Source of the DNA: Thermoplasmata archaeon
GTDB lineage: Archaea; Thermoplasmatota; Thermoplasmata; UBA10834
DNA length: 64,000 bases
Assembly: GCA_020696365.1 (NCBI GenBank)
Contig: JAEHCM010000003.1
Span: forward strand, 1 to 64,000
Direction: 5' to 3'
A model generated the notes under the pieces. That model ran no database searches, had not been told where the DNA came from, and saw only the letters and a program-made list of their open reading frames with translations. The translations under genes were made by a program, and so were the position numbers. This document shows, piece by piece, positions 60,507 to 64,000 of this stretch. How positions within the stretch are numbered: the first letter of the stretch is position 1; the number at the start of each line of letters is the position of its first letter.

Positions 60507-61487
60507 ATGAAAGCTGTGCTCCTTGTGGGCGGAATGGGCACGCGTCTCAGACCCCTCACTTACAGAGTACCCAAACCACTGGTCCCGGTCATGGGGAAGC
60601 CGCTCATGATGCACGTGATAGACTCGCTCCCAGACGAGGTGGACGAAACCATCGTCCCGGTTGGCTACAAAAGGGATGTGATGGAAGACTACCTGAGGAG
60701 GAACCCTCCACGGAGGAAGATAACCATCGTAGAGGAGAAGGAGCCGATGGGTACGGGAGGCGCCGTGAAGAACGTGGAGGAATACATCGACGGCCCGTTC
60801 CTTGTTATCAACGGGGACAGCATCTCGTCGCTGGACATGAGCAGGTTCATCGAGTATCATAGGGAGAAAAAGGCGTTTGCGACCATCTCGTTATGGGAAG
60901 TGGAGGATCCAACACCGTTCGGCGTGGTCGACCTCGATGCAAACGGGCAGATACACAGGTTCCAGGAGAAACCGAACAAGACCGAGGCCTTCTCTCGGCT
61001 CATAAACGCAGGCGCCTACGCGCTGGAGTATGAGGCCCTGGACTACATCGGCAGTGGTTTTGTATCCATGGAGAGGGAGGTGTTCCCCCGGATAGTCGAA
61101 AAGGGCATGTACGGACTCAGGTTCGATGGGCACTGGATCGACTGCGGAACGAGGGAGAACCTCCTCAACGCCTTCTGGACACTCATGCGCGAGAGGACAC
61201 ATGAAGGGGTCGGGAACGGGTCACACGAGCCGGGCATCGCACTCACCGCTGTCGTCGAAGACGGCGCGGACATCACAGATGCCGTCATCGGGCCATATGC
61301 ATACATCTCGAAAGGAACGGTTGTAGGATCATCGACGAAGGTCGAGGGTTCAGTGATATTTCGTGATGCCAGGATCGGAAGGGGATGCACAATCAAGAAC
61401 TCCATCATAGACGCCGACGTCACAGTACCCGATGGCACCATGGTGAGCGATACGATCGTCAGTAATGCCGTGTCCCCAGCCGAATGA
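60507..61487 (+). CDS. Sugar-phosphate nucleotidyltransferase with beta-helix tail (GlmU/GMPP-like)
   Basis: This 326-residue NDP-sugar pyrophosphorylase begins MKAVLLVGGMGTRLRPLTYRVPKPLVPVMGKPLMMHVID. It has PMGTGGAVKNVEEYI, FLVINGDSISSLD and the substrate stretch RFQEKPNKTEAFSRLINAGAYAL. The C-terminal ~80 residues are a short left-handed beta helix (GPYAYISKGTVVG, IGRGCTIKNSII). It could make GDP-mannose, UDP-GlcNAc or dTDP-sugar. The phosphoglucosamine-mutase-type gene at 63341 makes UDP-GlcNAc supply an attractive option. TATA at ~60472 (GCTTTTTATG). Confidence 0.88.
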   Translation: MKAVLLVGGMGTRLRPLTYRVPKPLVPVMGKPLMMHVIDSLPDEVDETIVPVGYKRDVMEDYLRRNPPRRKITIVEEKEPMGTGGAVKNVEEYIDGPFLVINGDSISSLDMSRFIEYHREKKAFATISLWEVEDPTPFGVVDLDANGQIHRFQEKPNKTEAFSRLINAGAYALEYEALDYIGSGFVSMEREVFPRIVEKGMYGLRFDGHWIDCGTRENLLNAFWTLMRERTHEGVGNGSHEPGIALTAVVEDGADITDAVIGPYAYISKGTVVGSSTKVEGSVIFRDARIGRGCTIKNSIIDADVTVPDGTMVSDTIVSNAVSPAE

Positions 61488-61519
61488 TACTCCCTCCGCA
61501 CCTCAATCGTTGAGAATCA

Positions 61520-62539
61520 TCAGAGCGCGTTCAGTATGAGGAAGAGTGCTCCGGCTATCGTCGCCGACGCGGGAATAGTGAGAATCCAGGCGATCACTAT
61601 CTTACGACCGACCCCCCACCTCACTGCGGAGAGTCTCTTGGTCGAACCCACGCCCATGATCGCCCCCGACACCGTATGCGTCGTGCTCACCGGGATACCA
61701 AAGGAAGTCGCGACCGCTATCATCGTCGCGGCGCCCGTCTCCGCGCAGAACCCCTGATATGGCTGCAGTTTAGTCACACGCGCGGCCATCGTCTTGACTA
61801 TCTTCCATCCTCCGAAGAATGTCCCCAGAGCTATCATCGCGCCACACGACACGATGACCCACGAATCAGGTTCGAACGTCCCCGTGACGAAAAGTCCAGC
61901 CTCGAGCATCAGCACGGTCGTGATTATGCCCATGCCCTTCTGGGCATCGTTCGAACCATGCATCATGGACAGGAAGGCCATCGAACCTATCTGCAATTTC
62001 CTGAACCACCAGTTCACTTTTACCCTTGTGACCTTCCTCCCAGCCCGCATCGTCATCGCAGTCAGCAAGAAGCCGATTGCGAGCCCCAGGATTGGAGATA
62101 TGACGATGAAAGCGACCACCATAAGCGTCCCACTCCAAACAATCGCACCGAGGAACCATACGGCTCCTCCCGCCCCGATCAGGCCGCCGATCAGCGCATG
62201 GCTGCTCGAAGTTGGTATCCCAAGCCACCACGTTATCAGGTCCCAGATTATGGCTCCCATCACAGCGCAGAATATCAGCAGGATGCCATACTGCTCCACC
62301 AGGGCACTATCGATTATCCCCTTGCCGACGGTCTTAGCGACTGCCGTGCCAAATAAGAATATTCCGACGAAATTGAAGGCCGCTGCGAGTCCCACGGCCC
62401 ATACAGGGGAGAGCACTCTGGTGGCCACGATTGTCGCTACCGAGTTCGCAGAATCGTGAAACCCGTTTACGAACTCGAACGCGAGGGTCAGAGCGATGGT
62501 CGTCACGCCGAGGAGAGACAGTCCTAAGAGATCCATCAC
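61520..62539 (-). CDS. PiT-family inorganic phosphate transporter
   Basis: This 339-residue membrane protein has about ten helices and the two signature repeats. The N-terminal one is FEFVNGFHDSANSVATIVATRVLSP, and the second is SMMHGSNDAQKGMGIITTVL, with GIPTSSSHALIGGLIGAG and GIPVSTTHTVSGAIMGVG after them. It would import phosphate by cation symport. It follows the PhoU-like gene by seven bases, which is the usual pairing. Confidence 0.94.
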   Translation of the reverse strand: MMDLLGLSLLGVTTIALTLAFEFVNGFHDSANSVATIVATRVLSPVWAVGLAAAFNFVGIFLFGTAVAKTVGKGIIDSALVEQYGILLIFCAVMGAIIWDLITWWLGIPTSSSHALIGGLIGAGGAVWFLGAIVWSGTLMVVAFIVISPILGLAIGFLLTAMTMRAGRKVTRVKVNWWFRKLQIGSMAFLSMMHGSNDAQKGMGIITTVLMLEAGLFVTGTFEPDSWVIVSCGAMIALGTFFGGWKIVKTMAARVTKLQPYQGFCAETGAATMIAVATSFGIPVSTTHTVSGAIMGVGSTKRLSAVRWGVGRKIVIAWILTIPASATIAGALFLILNAL

Positions 62540-62546
62540 GACCCAC

Positions 62547-63176
62547 CTACGAGTGTTTGATGAATATATCCTTGATCACATCTGCCGCGTCTTCGCACTT
62601 ATCCGTTGCCTGTTCCAGGTGTTCGTATATCTCCTTGAGCTTGATTATATCCACCACATCGCTCGTTTTGAACAATCCCGCCACAGCCTGGTGAGTGATA
62701 TCGTCCCCGATGTTCTCAAGACGGTTGATCTCTATGCAATGATTGACGATCTCGTTCTTCCTATTGAAATTCCTGAGATCCTTAACCGCATGGTTGACCT
62801 CCTTCGTCGATATGAGCAGGACCTCGACCAGCCTTATCATGTCTGGGGGGATCCGCTTTATCTCGTAGGACCACATCCTATGCGATGCGGACTCCATGTA
62901 ATCCAAGATGTCATCCAACCTCGACGCAAGCTTCGACATGTCGTCGTGGTCTATCGGGGTTACGAACGTCTTGTTCAACGCTTCTGATATATCGTGGACG
63001 GCGTCGTCCCCCTTGTCCTCGATCATCTTCATCTTGTCGCGCTTCTCGGTCACGTGGTCGAAGTTCTTCACAAGGTCGAGAAGGCACTCGCCACCCTCAA
63101 GGACGATATCAGCCTGCTGTTCGAGCATCTCGAAAAAGTGTTTCTCCTGAGGAATAATCCATTCCTTGAACCCCAT
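62547..63176 (-). CDS. DUF47/PhoU-like protein
   Basis: This 209-residue all-helical protein of the DUF47 family starts MGFKEWIIPQEKHFFEMLEQQADIV. The two metal-binding helices read MKMIEDKGDDAVHDISEALNKTFVTPIDHDDM and NRLENIGDDITHQAVAGLFK, with the E/DxxxD pattern of PhoU repeats. It probably modulates the PiT transporter encoded directly downstream. The ATG at 63176 is preferred to 63200 because it matches the family N-terminus. A TATA box (GGTTAATACC, minus strand, ~63212-63221) lies about 35 bases upstream. Confidence 0.92.
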   Translation of the reverse strand: MGFKEWIIPQEKHFFEMLEQQADIVLEGGECLLDLVKNFDHVTEKRDKMKMIEDKGDDAVHDISEALNKTFVTPIDHDDMSKLASRLDDILDYMESASHRMWSYEIKRIPPDMIRLVEVLLISTKEVNHAVKDLRNFNRKNEIVNHCIEINRLENIGDDITHQAVAGLFKTSDVVDIIKLKEIYEHLEQATDKCEDAADVIKDIFIKHS

Positions 63177-63340
63177 TTGGCGTCCCCTTATTGACGGCAA
63201 ACGCTGCCGGTGGTATTAACCCTTGCGGGCCTCAACTGACATCCATACGGAGCCTTCTTGTGCCTGACTGGAGCCCGACGCCTTCCAGACCTCGACAAAG
63301 TCTTTATCTCAGGAGGCGACATGTCCGATTTAAGGATATC
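63177..63340. promoter_or_regulatory. Divergent promoters, phosphate operon and sugar phosphomutase
   Basis: On the minus strand GGTTAATACC (~63212-63221) serves the PhoU-like/PiT operon. On the plus strand AGTCTTTATCTC (~63298-63309) is about 32 bases before the ATG at 63341. An AGGAGG at 63311-63316 lies in between but is too far from the ATG to be a standard binding site for it. Confidence 0.45.
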
Positions 63341-64000
63341 ATGACCCAGCAGAACACCGTTCCTCGACTGTTCGGAACCAATGGAGTGCGAGGAGTCGTC
63401 AACACTGAGGAAATGGACTGCGAGTTCGCCATGCGACTAGGAATGGCCATAGGGACTTTCATGAAGGGATCGGTGTTAGTTGGAACAGACGCCAGGACTT
63501 CCAACGAGATGCTGAAATCGGCGTGCATGGCAGGAATCATGGCGACTGGTTGTGATATTCTGGACTGCGGCGTGGTCCCCACCCCTACGATCCAGTTCGC
63601 AGTGAAATCCAACGATATGGCCGGGGGCGTGATGATCACCGCTTCGCACAACCCTCCAGAGTTCAACGGCGTTAAGTGCGTCGACCCGGACGGCACCGAG
63701 ATGTCGCGAGAGAACGAGGAGAGAATCGAGGGAATATTCCACACGAAGCGATTCTCCAGAGCAGACTGGCGCGGCATCGGGAGGAGGGACAATTTCGACC
63801 GGGCCGTTCCAGACTACATAGACGGCATCGTGGCGAGGACGGACGTCGAAGGCATCAGGAAGGCGAACCTAAGGGTGGCCCTCGACTGCGGAAACGGCGC
63901 TGGAGGAAACGTATCACCCAAGTTGCTCGAGAGACTGGGTGTGCGATACGTAACCTTGAACGCAGACCCGAATGGAGCGTTCCCAGGACATAACAGCGAA
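63341..64000 (+). CDS. glmM: Phosphoglucosamine mutase/phosphomannomutase family, partial (cut by window edge)
   Basis: The first 220 residues of an alpha-D-phosphohexomutase are present. The start RLFGTNGVRGVVNTEEM is the GlmM-like form. The phosphoserine loop is GVMITASHNPPEFNGVK (~90-106), and the metal-binding loop of domain 2, expected as DGD, lies beyond the window. VALDCGNGAGG at ~180 opens domain 2. It would interconvert glucosamine 6- and 1-phosphate or mannose/glucose phosphates; archaeal members are often broad. With the nucleotidyltransferase at 60507 it could supply UDP-GlcNAc for the glycan locus. Confidence 0.88.
   Translation, partial: MTQQNTVPRLFGTNGVRGVVNTEEMDCEFAMRLGMAIGTFMKGSVLVGTDARTSNEMLKSACMAGIMATGCDILDCGVVPTPTIQFAVKSNDMAGGVMITASHNPPEFNGVKCVDPDGTEMSRENEERIEGIFHTKRFSRADWRGIGRRDNFDRAVPDYIDGIVARTDVEGIRKANLRVALDCGNGAGGNVSPKLLERLGVRYVTLNADPNGAFPGHNSE

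Noticed and set aside
1-64000. CRISPR array, rRNA or tRNA genes, prophage structural genes
   Set aside because: I looked for regular spaced repeats, rRNA core segments, tRNA T-arms and capsid or portal genes and saw none. Short or unusual tRNAs could be missed by eye.

Overview
The window is archaeal chromosome, most likely from a moderately GC-rich member of the Thermoplasmatota; the exact order cannot be settled from sequence alone. The archaeal markers are aIF2-gamma, aIF5B, ribosomal proteins S6e, S28e, L24e and L7Ae, an LSm protein, the CTP-dependent riboflavin kinase RibK, CDP-archaeol synthase and AT-rich TATA boxes placed about 25-30 bases before transcript starts, several of them nearly leaderless. 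Ribosome binding sites of the GGAGG/AGGTGA type and GTG or TTG starts are common. I saw no rRNA, tRNA or CRISPR array.

Positions 1-10,000 form a patchy, more AT-rich accessory region. It has an edge-truncated tyrosine recombinase, a small operon (unknown protein, ArsR-type regulator, MFS exporter) with a perfect palindrome in its promoter, a flavodoxin, and a tight four-gene operon of an ArsS-like radical SAM enzyme, two transferases of the rSAM/selenodomain system and a UbiA prenyltransferase. It also has the decayed 3' half of a type IIG restriction-modification gene and a beta-lactamase-fold hydrolase. A short direct repeat recurs four times between these genes, always in the same orientation.

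Positions 10,000-15,000 carry amino-acid and aldehyde catabolism: a class III aminotransferase with a 16-cysteine ferredoxin, and a tungsten aldehyde:ferredoxin oxidoreductase with a second 16-cysteine ferredoxin. Positions 15,000-26,000 are housekeeping: tRNA m1A58 methyltransferase, purSLQ, ribK, and the S6e/aIF2-gamma/PIN and L7Ae/S28e/L24e/Ndk/aIF5B translation groups. Positions 26,000-47,000 are mostly single genes: a RACo-like corrinoid-protein activator, a saccharopine dehydrogenase-like enzyme, PEP synthase, transporters, an M20 peptidase, a histidine kinase, a gamma-carbonic-anhydrase-fold protein, an XPD/Rad3 helicase, a carS-pyrE-udg group and a secreted C11 peptidase.

Positions 47,000-55,000 form a surface-glycan locus with glycosyltransferases, a UDP-sugar dehydrogenase, a GalU-type uridylyltransferase and a WbpB/WbpE/WbpD-like trio that would make a diacetamido-uronic acid. 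Positions 55,000-60,200 encode a complete SMC-ScpA-ScpB condensin operon. The end holds LSm, a sugar-phosphate nucleotidyltransferase, a PhoU-like/PiT phosphate uptake pair and the start of a phosphoglucosamine-mutase-type enzyme, which links back to UDP-GlcNAc supply for the glycan locus.
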